From: Burkholderiaceae bacterium
GTDB lineage: Bacteria; Pseudomonadota; Gammaproteobacteria; Burkholderiales; Burkholderiaceae_E
Assembly (NCBI GenBank): GCA_024235875.1
Contig: JACKLP010000004.1
Location: forward strand, 197,322-261,321
Direction: 5' to 3'
DNA: 64,000 nt
Position 1 is the stretch's first letter. Every line of letters begins with the position of its first letter. The notes beneath the pieces were generated by a model that saw only the letters and a list, made by a program, of their open reading frames with translations, made no database searches and was not told the origin of the DNA. Shown piece by piece: positions 41,291 through 50,028 of the stretch. A program made the position numbers and the translations under genes.

Positions 41291-41650
41291 TCAGTCGCCG
41301 AAAGTGACCACGCGATCGGCCTCGATCCCGATCTCGACCAACTGGCCGAGCCCCGAGATCCGGAAGCCCGGCGCCAGCACGTTGTCCTTGATGCCGCGCC
41401 GCAGGGCGGCCGCGACGCACACGACCAGGTCGACGTTGTGCTCGGCCGCGAGCTTGGACCAGCGCTGCACGATGTTGCGGTCGTCCTGGGGGGGCTCGGT
41501 GAGGTCGTTCGAGTTGTAGACGCCGTCGTGATAGAAGAACACGCGGGACACCTCGTGCCCCTTGGCGATGGCGGCCCGGCAGAACAGGTAGGCGGAGTCG
41601 CTCGCCTGGTGCTGGTAGGGGCCTTCGTTGACGAGAATGCCGATCTTCAT
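41291..41650 (-). CDS. dsrE: DsrE (catalytic subunit of DsrEFH)
   Basis: 119 residues, MKIGILVNEGPYQHQASDSAY. Cys78 in VDLVVCVAAALRRGI is at the same number as the essential persulfide-carrying Cys78 of A. vinosum DsrE. FFYHDGVYNSND near residue 38 is also conserved. DsrEFH hands sulfur to DsrC. The presence of dsrEFH is a marker of sulfur oxidation. A longer frame to 42043 overlaps dsrB and is rejected. Confidence 0.96.
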   Translation of the reverse strand: MKIGILVNEGPYQHQASDSAYLFCRAAIAKGHEVSRVFFYHDGVYNSNDLTEPPQDDRNIVQRWSKLAAEHNVDLVVCVAAALRRGIKDNVLAPGFRISGLGQLVEIGIEADRVVTFGD

Positions 41651-41670
41651 TGGGATCCCGGGCGCGATGG

Positions 41671-42780
41671 TCAGAAGCGAATGTGCGTCGAGGCGTTCAG
41701 CGACGAACGCGAACCGCGCCAGTCGTCGATCAGGTACTTGGTGAACGGCAACTCGGTCTTCTCGAAGAAGCGAGGCCAGCCGATGCGATCGATCCAGTCG
41801 GCCAGGCGTTCCCAGGAGCGCGCGTCTTCCTTGTAGACGTGCAGGATCTTCTTGACGATCTCGCTGACCTCGGGCCAGCGCGGCGGGTTGTTGGGTAGGC
41901 CGCTGGCCACCATCTTCATGAAGGTCGGCTTGCCGCGCGCGTTGGAATTCTTGCCACCGACCCAGATCGCGAGCTTGGAATGCTCGGGATCGTTGATCTG
42001 CATCGGCGGGCAGGGCGGGTAGCAGGCGCCGCAGCACACGCATTTCTTCTCGTCGACCTCGAGCGAGGGCTTGCCGTTGACCAGCGCCGGGCGGATCGCC
42101 GCGACCGGGCAGCGTGCGACCACGGCCGGGCGCTCGCAGACGTTGGCCACGAGGTCATGGTTGATCTTGGGCGGCTTGGTGTGCTGGACGATGATCGCGA
42201 TATCGGCCTGGCCGCCGCAGTTGATCTCGCAGCACGAGGTGGACAGGTGCACGCGGTTGGGCATCTCCTCGCGCTTGAACTCGTCGTAGAGCTCGTCCAT
42301 CAGCGCCTTGACCGCACCGGAGGCATCGGTGCCGGGGATGTCGCAGTGCAGCCAGCCCTGGGTGTGCGCGATCATCGAGACCGAGTTGCCGGTGCCACCG
42401 ACCGGGAAGCCGTTTCCTTCGAGTTCGGCGATCAGCGGCGCGACCTTGGCCTCGTCCGACACCATGAACTCGATGTTCGAGCGGATCGTGAAGCGGACAT
42501 GGCCTTCGGCGAACCGGTCGGCGATGTCGCAGAGCTTGCGGATCGTGTGGACGTCCATCTGCCGCTGGGTGCCGGCACGGACCGACCAGACTTCCTCGCC
42601 GCTGTGCGCGACATGGTGCAGCACGCCGGGACGCGGCCGGTCATGCCATTTCCAGTTGCCGTGGTTGCGTTTCAGGACCGGATGCATGAATTGCATGTGG
42701 TCCGGTACGCCGGTTTCCTTGGCCCGGCGCGGGGTCGGCGGAGCGGCTTTCTTGGTTTCGGTGGCGGTCGCCGTTGACAT
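41671..42780 (-). CDS. dsrB: DsrB, dissimilatory sulfite reductase beta subunit
   Basis: 369 residues. The sirohaem/[4Fe-4S] site lies around STSCCEINCGGQ near residue 185; the ferredoxin domain has CVCCGACYPPCPPMQ near 255. The N-terminus holds MHPVLKRNHGNWKWHDRPRPGV, and RFTIRSNIEFMV near 95 is conserved in DsrB. With DsrA it forms the alpha2beta2 enzyme that oxidises DsrC-bound sulfur to sulfite. GGAG is upstream of the ATG at 42780. Confidence 0.97.
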   Translation of the reverse strand: MSTATATETKKAAPPTPRRAKETGVPDHMQFMHPVLKRNHGNWKWHDRPRPGVLHHVAHSGEEVWSVRAGTQRQMDVHTIRKLCDIADRFAEGHVRFTIRSNIEFMVSDEAKVAPLIAELEGNGFPVGGTGNSVSMIAHTQGWLHCDIPGTDASGAVKALMDELYDEFKREEMPNRVHLSTSCCEINCGGQADIAIIVQHTKPPKINHDLVANVCERPAVVARCPVAAIRPALVNGKPSLEVDEKKCVCCGACYPPCPPMQINDPEHSKLAIWVGGKNSNARGKPTFMKMVASGLPNNPPRWPEVSEIVKKILHVYKEDARSWERLADWIDRIGWPRFFEKTELPFTKYLIDDWRGSRSSLNASTHIRF

Positions 42781-42805
42781 GGTCCTTGACTCCTGTGACT
42801 GCGGC

Positions 42806-44104
42806 TCAGGCGGCCTGTTTCTTGGCGGCGTTGATCTTGGCGACTTCTTCTTCCCAGCCGTCCATGCGGACGTAGGGGTTGGTGCGTGGCGTCGAGACCA
42901 TGTTCGGGTCGATCGGCAGCCCGATGCCCTCGAGGAAGTTCACCAGGCCGATGCGCTCGATCATCTCGCCGGTGCGCTCGTGCTCGAGTGCGTTGTCGGC
43001 GAAGAACTCGATCACGTTCTCGGCGATCTCGACCAGCTTCTCGCGGTCTTCCTCGGTCTCGAGCTTGATGAAGGGAACGACCACCGTGCCCATCAGGTCG
43101 CCGATCTTGAGCGTGCGCTTGCCGCCGATCAGGATGCTGGCACCCTTGTCCTTGCCCGGGGCGAGCGCGCCGGTCATGACGTTGACGCAGTGCATGCAGC
43201 GCACGCAGTCGCGATTCTCGATCTCGAGGCTTTGCTCGTCGTTGACCCGGACCACGGTCTTGCTCGGGCCGTCGACCACTTCCTCGTGCTTCTTGAGCAT
43301 GATGGCCTTGGTCGGGCAGCGGGTGACCACGTCGTTGATCAGCTCGGTCATGCCGTGCTTGTCGAACCACTTGCGCGCCAGGGCCTCGTCTGTGCGCATG
43401 TTGTCGCGCCAGGTGCCGATGACGGCGAAGTCCGCGCGCTGCACCGAGTTCATGCAGTCGTTCGGGCAGCCCGAGAACTTGAACTTGAACTTGTAGGGCA
43501 GCGCCGGGCGATGGATGTCGTCGAGGAAGTTGTTGATGACCGCGCGCTGGGCCTGGCCCTCGTCGTAGCAGGATTGCTCGCAACGGGCCGCGCCGACGCA
43601 TGACATCGAGGTGCGCACCGCCGGGCCGGCACCGCCGAGGTCGAAGCCGAGCTCGTTGATCTCGTCCCAGGCGTCCTGGACCTTGTCGGACTTTGCGCCC
43701 TGGAACATGATGTCGCCGGACTGCCCGTGGAAGGCGATCAGGCCGGAACCGTGGCGCTCCCAGATGTCGCACATCTTGCGCAGCACGTCGGTGTCGTAGT
43801 GCATGCCCGGCGGGGGCATCACGCGCAGGGTGTGGAACTCCGCGGCGTCCGGGAACCGGGGTGAGCCGTCGGCGTTCTTGAGCTCGGTGAAGCGCGGGAT
43901 GATGCCGCCGCCGTAGCCGAACACGCTGACGGTGCCACCCTTCCAGTAGCCCTTGCGGGTCTGGTACGAGGTCTCGAGCTGGCCGAGCACATCGACCATG
44001 TAGTCGTTGTCATCGGCGAGCCGCTTCAGTCCGGTGACGAAGCTGGGCCAGGGGCCGCTCTCGAGTTGGTCGAGATTGGGGGTCGGATGCTGCTTCTTGG
44101 CCAT
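42806..44104 (-). CDS. dsrA: DsrA, dissimilatory sulfite reductase alpha subunit
   Basis: 432 residues from MAKKQHPTPNLDQLESGPWP. The sirohaem/[4Fe-4S] ligands appear as CVGAARCEQSC (C-x5-C) and FSGCPNDC (C-x3-C), and a ferredoxin domain has CVRCMHCVN. The ATG at 44104 has AGGAGG nine bases upstream; an ATG at 44140 lacks this. It is the first gene of the dsr operon, divergent from the operon at 44331. DsrA and DsrB are the only catalytic pair here. Confidence 0.97.
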   Translation of the reverse strand: MAKKQHPTPNLDQLESGPWPSFVTGLKRLADDNDYMVDVLGQLETSYQTRKGYWKGGTVSVFGYGGGIIPRFTELKNADGSPRFPDAAEFHTLRVMPPPGMHYDTDVLRKMCDIWERHGSGLIAFHGQSGDIMFQGAKSDKVQDAWDEINELGFDLGGAGPAVRTSMSCVGAARCEQSCYDEGQAQRAVINNFLDDIHRPALPYKFKFKFSGCPNDCMNSVQRADFAVIGTWRDNMRTDEALARKWFDKHGMTELINDVVTRCPTKAIMLKKHEEVVDGPSKTVVRVNDEQSLEIENRDCVRCMHCVNVMTGALAPGKDKGASILIGGKRTLKIGDLMGTVVVPFIKLETEEDREKLVEIAENVIEFFADNALEHERTGEMIERIGLVNFLEGIGLPIDPNMVSTPRTNPYVRMDGWEEEVAKINAAKKQAA

Positions 44105-44330
44105 CTGGCTTGCCTCCTGGTTGTGCGGGCGTGCGGGCATCGCAAGCCCGTCACTCTTGCCAGCAAAATACTACGGAGCGGACCTTTGCGCCGCCATTCC
44201 CCGCGTCGGCTATGCTGCCGACACGAGCAGGGGGGTGTCCGAACTACCCACAAGGAGTATTTTTCGCCACCTCGCCGTGGTTATGGACGGCCGCTGCCCG
44301 CAACCGCCAATGTATGAATCGGAGGAGCGC
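44105..44330. promoter_or_regulatory. dsrA divergent promoter region
   Basis: 226 bp between dsrA and the plus-strand operon. It contains TATGCT flanked by perfect arms GTCGGC (44205-44210) and GCCGAC (44217-44222), a half-site TACCCACAAG (44245-44254) like the repeat before the GAF kinase, and outward-matching AAAATACT (44165-44172) and AGTATTTT (44256-44263). These are candidate promoter and operator sites for both directions. Confidence 0.55.
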
Positions 44331-44621
44331 GTGTCTACTGAATCCACGGACAAGTATTCGATCCGGTCCCTGTGTCGGCTGGTCGTCCCGATGGGCGGAC
44401 AGGAAATCGAGTTGCAGCAGGTCGATTTCGCGGTCGGCGGGATGAGCCTGCTTCGCACCCGCATCCGCGAGGGGCGGCGCTTCACGGTCTTCGACATCGA
44501 TCCCGCGACCGCGCGCCAGTGGGGCGATGCGCTGAGTCGCTGGGCCGCAGCCCAGCCGGTCAACGACGGCGAACCCGCGCGACCGGCCAACGACGCGCCG
44601 GGGTCGTCGGATACGCCGTGA
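44331..44621 (+). CDS. Small conserved protein of the dsr-divergent operon
   Basis: 96 residues, starting at a GTG with GGAGG five bases upstream. LCRLVVPMGGQEIELQQVDFAVGGMSLLRTRIREGRRFTVFDIDPATARQWGDALSRWA is the compact folded part, looking like a small beta domain with a C-terminal helix; the tail is disordered. I do not recognise a function. The first gene of the operon facing dsrA is followed 7 bp later by a Cas6-like gene. A role tied to sulfur oxidation is inferred only from its place. Confidence 0.65.
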   Translation: MSTESTDKYSIRSLCRLVVPMGGQEIELQQVDFAVGGMSLLRTRIREGRRFTVFDIDPATARQWGDALSRWAAAQPVNDGEPARPANDAPGSSDTP

Positions 44622-44628
44622 TGCACCG

Positions 44629-45243
44629 ATGAGCGCCCCTGGCGACGTTGTCGAGACCGTCGACCTCGTCTTCGGCCTGGCCGGCGAGTCGCTGCCGCGC
44701 GACTACCGTGCCGCGCTGTGGGACGCGCTCGCCCAGGCGGCCCCGTGGCTGCGAGCGGAGCCGGCGGCGGGCCTGCACCCGGTGCGGGCGAGCGAAGGCG
44801 GCGAGCGCTGGCTGCTGTCGCGACGCTCGCGACTGGTGCTGCGCGTGCCGCTCGCCCGCGCCGACGAGGCGGCCGCGCTGGCGGGAAGCGAGCTGTCGGC
44901 GGGCGGCCATCCGATTCGCCTGGGCAGCGCCCGCCGGCGTCCGATCGAGCCGTCGCCGACGGTTGGCGCAGCCTTCGTGGTATCGGGCGAGGCCGGCGAG
45001 CTCGAGCATCAGCAGCGCCTCACGGCCGCGCTGCGCGAACTCGGGCTGCCCGAGAGAGTAATCTTCGGTCGCATGACGCAGTTGCGGGCAGGCACCGGCA
45101 TGCTGACCGGCTCGAGCGTGGTGGTTCACCAGCTCGGCGCCGCGGCATCGCTGCGCCTGCTGCACGGGGGGCTCGGACCGCATCGCGGAATCGGCTGCGG
45201 CCTGTTCGTGCCCTACAAGGAAATCGCGGGGCTGACCGACTGA
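44629..45243 (+). CDS. Cas6/Cmx6-like protein with no CRISPR context
   Basis: 204 residues resembling the Cas6/Cmx6 family annotated for subtype MYXAN: VDLVFGLAGESLPRDYRAAL, then APWLRAEPAAGLHPVRASEGG near residue 43, WLLSRRSRLVLRVP near 64 and the C-terminal glycine-rich loop GGLGPHRGIGCGLFVPYKE near 181, the feature typical of Cas6-type RNA endonucleases. No repeat-spacer array or other cas gene lies in the window. It is tightly packed between a small gene and a tandem-TusA gene, so it is probably a Cas6-fold protein with another job. Confidence 0.78.
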   Translation: MSAPGDVVETVDLVFGLAGESLPRDYRAALWDALAQAAPWLRAEPAAGLHPVRASEGGERWLLSRRSRLVLRVPLARADEAAALAGSELSAGGHPIRLGSARRRPIEPSPTVGAAFVVSGEAGELEHQQRLTAALRELGLPERVIFGRMTQLRAGTGMLTGSSVVVHQLGAAASLRLLHGGLGPHRGIGCGLFVPYKEIAGLTD

Positions 45244-45270
45244 GGTCGCGCGACGACGGGAGAATTCGAG

Positions 45271-45768
45271 ATGACGATCGAAGAGGAAATCAAGCCGAAC
45301 GTGACCCTGGACGTGACCGGATCCACCTGCCCCGGCCCGATTCTCGGGGTCCGCAAGATGGTCGCGGAGCTCGACGAAGGCCAGGTCCTGCTGCTGTTCT
45401 CGGACTGCCCAGGCACGCGCGACGATCTCAATGCCTGGGCCGAGCACACGGGCAACACCATCTTGCGCACACGGCGCATGCAGGGCGATGTCACCGGGTA
45501 CTACATTCGCCGTGGTGGCGCGGCGGCGGCCGAGCCCGAGGCGGCGCTGTCGCTCGACATGCGCGGCTCGGTCTGCCCGGCGCCGATCATCGAGGCCCGG
45601 CGCATGCTGATGGAACAGCCCGCCGGCACGACGCTGAAACTGGTCAGCGACTGCCCCGGCGCGCGCAGCGACGTCGAGGGCTGGGCCCGAATGACCGAGA
45701 TCGATCTGTTGCAGGTGCGCGAACTCGGGCCCCACGAGTGGGCCTTCTACCTGCGCCGGGCCGGATGA
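45271..45768 (+). CDS. Tandem TusA-domain sulfur carrier
   Basis: 165 residues made of two TusA domains: VTGSTCPGPILGVRKMV near residue 14 and MRGSVCPAPIIEARRML near 97, both with the CPxP motif, and both followed by a conserved SDCPG segment (residues about 48 and 130), which adds two more Cys per protein. A fused pair of carriers could hold two persulfides. The operon context (Cas6-like protein, dioxygenase, YeeE transporter) and the dsr cluster opposite suggest sulfur delivery to Dsr. Confidence 0.92.
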   Translation: MTIEEEIKPNVTLDVTGSTCPGPILGVRKMVAELDEGQVLLLFSDCPGTRDDLNAWAEHTGNTILRTRRMQGDVTGYYIRRGGAAAAEPEAALSLDMRGSVCPAPIIEARRMLMEQPAGTTLKLVSDCPGARSDVEGWARMTEIDLLQVRELGPHEWAFYLRRAG

Positions 45769-45826
45769 GCGGCGCGTGGGCGAGCGCGCCGCGGCTTGGC
45801 GGCGGGGCCGGCGCGGGGGCTGACTG

Positions 45827-46450
45827 ATGTCGACCCGTACGGGCCTGCGCCTGAAGACCTTCTGGTTCAAGGACCAGCGCGCCCGCGATCCGAACCAGAT
45901 CGCGACCGCGACGGCCGCGGTCTTGTGGCGAGGCGCGAATCACCGCATCCAGAACCTGCGCAACGGCAAGTTCAACATCGATGCCGGTCCCGACTATGCG
46001 AACGTGCTGGTCGAGTTGCTGTGCCTGATGGTGGTCGTGGCCGACCGGATCGCATATCGGCAAGAGGCCGCGCCATGGCGCGAGCAGTTCACCGGTGCGC
46101 TGGCCCACCGGGTCGGCGAGTTGCTCCAGGACAGCCTCGATGACCTGATCGGTCCCGATCCCGATCCGGCCCGCGGCTGGCGGCGTCGCTTCATCGATCG
46201 CGTCAACGCGCGCATCGCGGAGTACGCGGCGCACGACTACGGCCCCGACGGACCCGACTTCGGCTTCCTGCGTCACTTTGGCGACTGCCTCACCGAGATG
46301 CTGCCCGATGCCGACGATCGACGCTGGTCCTGCGACCAGGCCATGACGGTGGAGGGGCCGGAGATCGTCGACATGATGGAGAAGTCGCTCTCGGGCCTGC
46401 TCGGGCTCGCGCCCAAGCCGCCGCGGCGGGCGGCCGGAGGCGCCGACTGA
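45827..46450 (+). CDS. Unknown protein of the sulfur operon
   Basis: 207 residues, soluble. It begins MSTRTGLRLKTFWFKDQRARDP, has a hydrophobic helix LVELLCLMVVVADRIAYR near residue 62, and ends in a basic tail. RDPNQIATATAAVLWRGANHRIQNL near 20-45 looks well structured. No known domain recognised. Its stop overlaps the next ATG (TGATG-type junction), so it is translationally coupled to the TauD-like dioxygenase and may be its partner or regulator. Confidence 0.7.
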   Translation: MSTRTGLRLKTFWFKDQRARDPNQIATATAAVLWRGANHRIQNLRNGKFNIDAGPDYANVLVELLCLMVVVADRIAYRQEAAPWREQFTGALAHRVGELLQDSLDDLIGPDPDPARGWRRRFIDRVNARIAEYAAHDYGPDGPDFGFLRHFGDCLTEMLPDADDRRWSCDQAMTVEGPEIVDMMEKSLSGLLGLAPKPPRRAAGGAD

Positions 46451-47382
46451 TGGGTGCGCTCGAAGCCGGTCTGGACGGCGATCCGTTCGCGATCGATCCG
46501 GGTGCGGCGGACTGCGATGCCTGGCAGCGCTGGCGCGAGCGCAAGCTCGCCGATCGGCCGCGCGGTCCCGACGACCTGCTCGTCGAGGTGCGGGATCCAG
46601 CCGCGCCAAGCGCCGCCGAGCGGGCTGCGATCCTGGACCGCTGCCGACGCTGGAACATGGCGCTCTATCGCGTGACCGGATCGGGCGCTCTGGCCCAGGC
46701 GGACCCGAGCGCCGCGGTCCGAGCGCTGGCCGCCCGGCTCGGCCTGGTCCGGCTCGACCACAACTGGCTCGCCGGCGACGGGGGTATCAGCGAGTTGCGT
46801 GACGCCGGTGAGACCGCGCACCGCGGCGAGTACATCCCGTACACCAACCGCCCGATCCGCTGGCACACCGACGGCTACTACAACCCGCCGGCCCGCACCG
46901 TCCGGGCGATGCTGCTGCATTGCCTGGCGCCGGCGCAATCCGGCGGCGAGAACACCCTGATCGACCACGAGATCGCCTATCTGTTGCTGCGCGACCAGGA
47001 TCCCGATCATGTCCGAGCGCTGTCGGCGCCCGATGCGATGCGGATCCCGGCGCGCGAGGACGATGAGGGCGAGGTCGTCCGGGCAGAGCAGGTCGGGCCG
47101 GTGTTCTCGCGCGATCCGCGCGATGGCGCCTTGCACATGCGCTATACGGCCCGCACCCGAAGCATCGCCTGGAAGCGGGACCCGATGCTCGAGCGGGCGC
47201 GGGCGGCGCTCACGGCCCTGCTCGAGCAGGACGGGGCGCACCGCTTGCGACTGAGGATGGAGGCGGGCATGGGGCTGGTGTGCAACAACGTCTTGCACGA
47301 TCGCGCCGGTTTCACCGATTCTTCGAGCGCGCGCAGGCTCGTGCTCAGGGCGCGCTTCCTGGAGCGGGTGGCCCCGGCCTGA
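46450..47382 (+). CDS. TauD/TfdA-family Fe(II)/2-oxoglutarate-type dioxygenase
   Basis: 310 residues with the facial triad of the family: His and Asp in WHTDGYYNPP near residue 138, and a distal His in NNVLHDRAGF near 283; the Arg expected to bind 2-oxoglutarate is in ARRLVLRARF near 297. TauD-like enzymes hydroxylate sulfonates or other acids; a sulfonate substrate would fit the sulfur context but is inference. Overlaps the preceding unknown gene by one base at the TGATG junction. Confidence 0.88.
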   Translation: MGALEAGLDGDPFAIDPGAADCDAWQRWRERKLADRPRGPDDLLVEVRDPAAPSAAERAAILDRCRRWNMALYRVTGSGALAQADPSAAVRALAARLGLVRLDHNWLAGDGGISELRDAGETAHRGEYIPYTNRPIRWHTDGYYNPPARTVRAMLLHCLAPAQSGGENTLIDHEIAYLLLRDQDPDHVRALSAPDAMRIPAREDDEGEVVRAEQVGPVFSRDPRDGALHMRYTARTRSIAWKRDPMLERARAALTALLEQDGAHRLRLRMEAGMGLVCNNVLHDRAGFTDSSSARRLVLRARFLERVAPA

Positions 47383-47454
47383 TGCCCGGCGATTGGCGAG
47401 GGCGGCGACGACGGATCCGCGAGACAAGAATTCAGAGGGGAGGCAAGGCAGGCG

Positions 47455-48561
47455 ATGGACGAAGCACTGATCTCGACCGGCACGATCGCGTGGCTCGGTT
47501 TCGCGCTCGGCGCGGTATTCGGGTTCACCGGCAACCGGACGAACTTCTGCACGATGGGCGCGATATCCGACATCGTCAACATGGGCGACTGGACCCGGAT
47601 GCGGATGTGGCTGCTGGCGATCGCGGTCGCCCTGCTCGGCGTGGCGGTGCTGCAGTCGAGCGGCCAGGTCGATGTCTCCAAGTCGATCTATGGCGGCACC
47701 CGACTGAGCTGGCTGTCGCACGTGGTCGGCGGGCTGATGTTCGGCGTTGGCATGGTCTTGTCGTCCGGCTGCGGCAGCAAGACGCTGATCCGGGTCGGTG
47801 GCGGCAACCTGAAGTCGGTGCTGGTGCTGATCGTCATGGGGATCGCCGCGTTCGCCACGCTCAAGGGGGTGTTCGGTGTCTGGCGCGTCGCGACCGTGGA
47901 CAAGGTGGTTGCCACGCTGCCGGCCTCGCAGGACCTGCCATCGCTGCTGGGCTTCGCCATCGGGGTCGATCCCAAGACCCTCGCGCTCTGGCTGCCGCTG
48001 GTCATCGGGCTCGCGCTGCTGGCGTTCGTGTTTGCGCACGCCGAGGCGCGCAAGCCCGAGGCGGTGCTGGGCGGGATCGTGATCGGGCTGACCATCGTCG
48101 GCGGCTGGTATGTCACCGGCCATGTGGGCTTTGTGGCCGAGCATCCGCAAACCCTCGAGGCGGCCTATGTGGGTACGCTGAGCAACCGGCCCGAGTCGCT
48201 GTCGCTGGTGGCGCCGTCGGCGCAACTGCTCGACCTGCTGATGTTCTGGAGCGACAAGAGCAAGTTCCTGTCGTTCGGTGTCGCTGCCGCGCTCGGCATC
48301 ATGGCCGGCTCGGTCGTCTCGGCGCTGATCACGAAGAGCTACCGTGAGGAGGTCTTCCCGAACGCGGCCGACTTCAAGCGCCACACCTCCGGCGCGGTGC
48401 TGATGGGCATCGGCGGCGTGACCGGACTGGGTTGCACGATCGGCCAGGGCCTGACCGGGATCTCGACCCTTTCGCTCGGCTCGATCATCACGCTGGCCGC
48501 CATCATCGTGGGCGCCGCGGCGCAGCTCAAGTACGAGTACTGGAAGGTGATGCGAGAGTAG
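47455..48561 (+). CDS. YeeE/YedE-family sulfur-compound transporter
   Basis: 368 residues with about nine to ten membrane spans. The conserved Cys motifs are NRTNFCTMGAISD near residue 28, SSGCGSKTLIRVGGGNLKS near 100 and GLGCTIGQGLTG near 323, as in thiosulfate importer TsuA (YeeE), where Cys residues relay the substrate. It may import thiosulfate or sulfide-derived sulfur. It closes the plus-strand operon that faces dsrA. GAGGGGAGG occurs in the upstream sequence. Confidence 0.93.
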   Translation: MDEALISTGTIAWLGFALGAVFGFTGNRTNFCTMGAISDIVNMGDWTRMRMWLLAIAVALLGVAVLQSSGQVDVSKSIYGGTRLSWLSHVVGGLMFGVGMVLSSGCGSKTLIRVGGGNLKSVLVLIVMGIAAFATLKGVFGVWRVATVDKVVATLPASQDLPSLLGFAIGVDPKTLALWLPLVIGLALLAFVFAHAEARKPEAVLGGIVIGLTIVGGWYVTGHVGFVAEHPQTLEAAYVGTLSNRPESLSLVAPSAQLLDLLMFWSDKSKFLSFGVAAALGIMAGSVVSALITKSYREEVFPNAADFKRHTSGAVLMGIGGVTGLGCTIGQGLTGISTLSLGSIITLAAIIVGAAAQLKYEYWKVMRE

Positions 48562-48585
48562 GTCGGTCGTGCGCGGGGATCGCGT

Positions 48586-50028
48586 TCAGGTGCGATTCTC
48601 GCGGTCGCGCAGACGCTCGCTGACGACGCCGACCCGATCCTCGATCGCCTGCGCCGCATCCAGGCAGAGGTCCTCGCGAAAGCGCCGGCCCACGAGTTGC
48701 ACTCCGATAGGCGCGCCGTCATGCAGGCCGGTGGACACGATCGCGGCCGGCAAGCCCAGCAGGTTGATCGACGACATCCACCGGAAGCGGTCGAAGATCT
48801 CGGCCACGCGAGCCGCGCCCTTGAGGTCCTCGCCGACCGGGTAGGGCGGATCGAAGGACAGCGGCGTGAGCATGACCGAATAGCGCGCGAGGAACACCTG
48901 CCATTCGCGCAGGTGGTGCGCGCGCGCGGCGAGCCCGGCCATGTAGCCGCCCGCCTCGAGCGGCTCGGCCATCGCATAGTAGGCATCGACGATACCGGCC
49001 ATCGCTTCGCTCATGTTCGGACGCATCGCGGCATCCTGCATCACGCGCATCTCGGCGAAGGCCAGGTCGATCCACAGCTTCATCACCGGCTCGACCGCTG
49101 GCGCATCGACCCGCTCGACCACATAGCCCGACGCCGCCAGGTGCTCGGCAGCCTGCGCGATCGCATTGCGAACGGCCGGATGCAGGTCGGCGCGATCGAG
49201 CGCGGCCGGCACGGCGACCCGCGGCGGCTCGGCCTCGCCCGCCAGCGGCGCCGGCACCCACCAGGGGTCACGCGGATCGCCGATGGCCATCGCGGCGAGC
49301 CCGAGCCGGGCATCGGCCACGTTGCGGGCGATCGGGCCCTGGACCGACATCATCTGCATCAGTGCCGGGCGCTCGGCGAGTTGCGAGGGATTGAAGGCCG
49401 GGACCCGGCCGAACGTCGGCTTGATCGTGGCGACCCCATTGCAGTAAGCCGGATAGCGCAGCGAACCGCCGATGTCGTTGCCATGGTTGATGCAGGCGAT
49501 ACCGGCCGCGGCAGCGGCGCCCGCTCCGCCCGAACTGCCGCCGCAGGTGATCGCGGGATCCCAGGGATTGCGAGTGAGGCCATGGAGCGGGTTGTCGGTG
49601 AACGCGCGAAACGAGTATTCGGGCGTGTTGGTGCGACCGATCAGGATTGCGCCGGCGCGATTCAGGTTGCGAGCGACCGGCGAGTCCTGGGTGGCGATCA
49701 GATCGCGAAAGGCGGGCACGCCGTTGGGCGTGGCCTGGCCGGCGACATCGATGTTCTCCTTGATCGTCACGGGCAGGCCGAACAGCGGGCCGGGCTCGGT
49801 GCCCTCGCGCCGCATCGTCGCGAGTGTCCGGTCCGCCGTGCTCGCGGCCTCGATGGCCTGGTCGCCGCAGTCGAGCGTGATCGCATTGAGCGCCGGGTTG
49901 CGCTCCCGCATCAGGCCGACGTGCGCGCGCACGAGCTCGGCGCAGCCGAGGCGCCCGGCCCGGATTTGCGCCGCGGCTTCGACGGCGCCCAGCGCGAGGA
50001 TGTCGCGCGAACCCTGGCTGCTGCTCAA
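48586..50028 (-). CDS. Amidase signature family protein (copy 1)
   Basis: 480 residues of the amidase signature family. The Ser-cisSer-Lys triad is visible: Lys in VTIKENIDV near residue 80, and the Ser pair in CGGSSGGAGAAAAAG near 155-160 and HGNDIGGSLRYPA near 177. The TTG start at 50028 overlaps the stop of the DsbA-like gene (TTGA) and has AGGGAG upstream. A longer frame to 50814 runs through the DsbA-like gene and is rejected. It is a close paralogue of 54530-56035. Substrate unknown. Confidence 0.9.
   Translation of the reverse strand: MSSSQGSRDILALGAVEAAAQIRAGRLGCAELVRAHVGLMRERNPALNAITLDCGDQAIEAASTADRTLATMRREGTEPGPLFGLPVTIKENIDVAGQATPNGVPAFRDLIATQDSPVARNLNRAGAILIGRTNTPEYSFRAFTDNPLHGLTRNPWDPAITCGGSSGGAGAAAAAGIACINHGNDIGGSLRYPAYCNGVATIKPTFGRVPAFNPSQLAERPALMQMMSVQGPIARNVADARLGLAAMAIGDPRDPWWVPAPLAGEAEPPRVAVPAALDRADLHPAVRNAIAQAAEHLAASGYVVERVDAPAVEPVMKLWIDLAFAEMRVMQDAAMRPNMSEAMAGIVDAYYAMAEPLEAGGYMAGLAARAHHLREWQVFLARYSVMLTPLSFDPPYPVGEDLKGAARVAEIFDRFRWMSSINLLGLPAAIVSTGLHDGAPIGVQLVGRRFREDLCLDAAQAIEDRVGVVSERLRDRENRT

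Noticed and set aside
44105..45300. CRISPR array near the Cas6-like gene
   Set aside because: No direct repeats of 25-40 bp with regular spacers are present here or elsewhere in the window.
46273..48384. 703-codon minus-strand frame opposite the dioxygenase and transporter
   Set aside because: Shadow with Arg/Gln/His-rich composition and no domain; three well-formed genes are on the plus strand.
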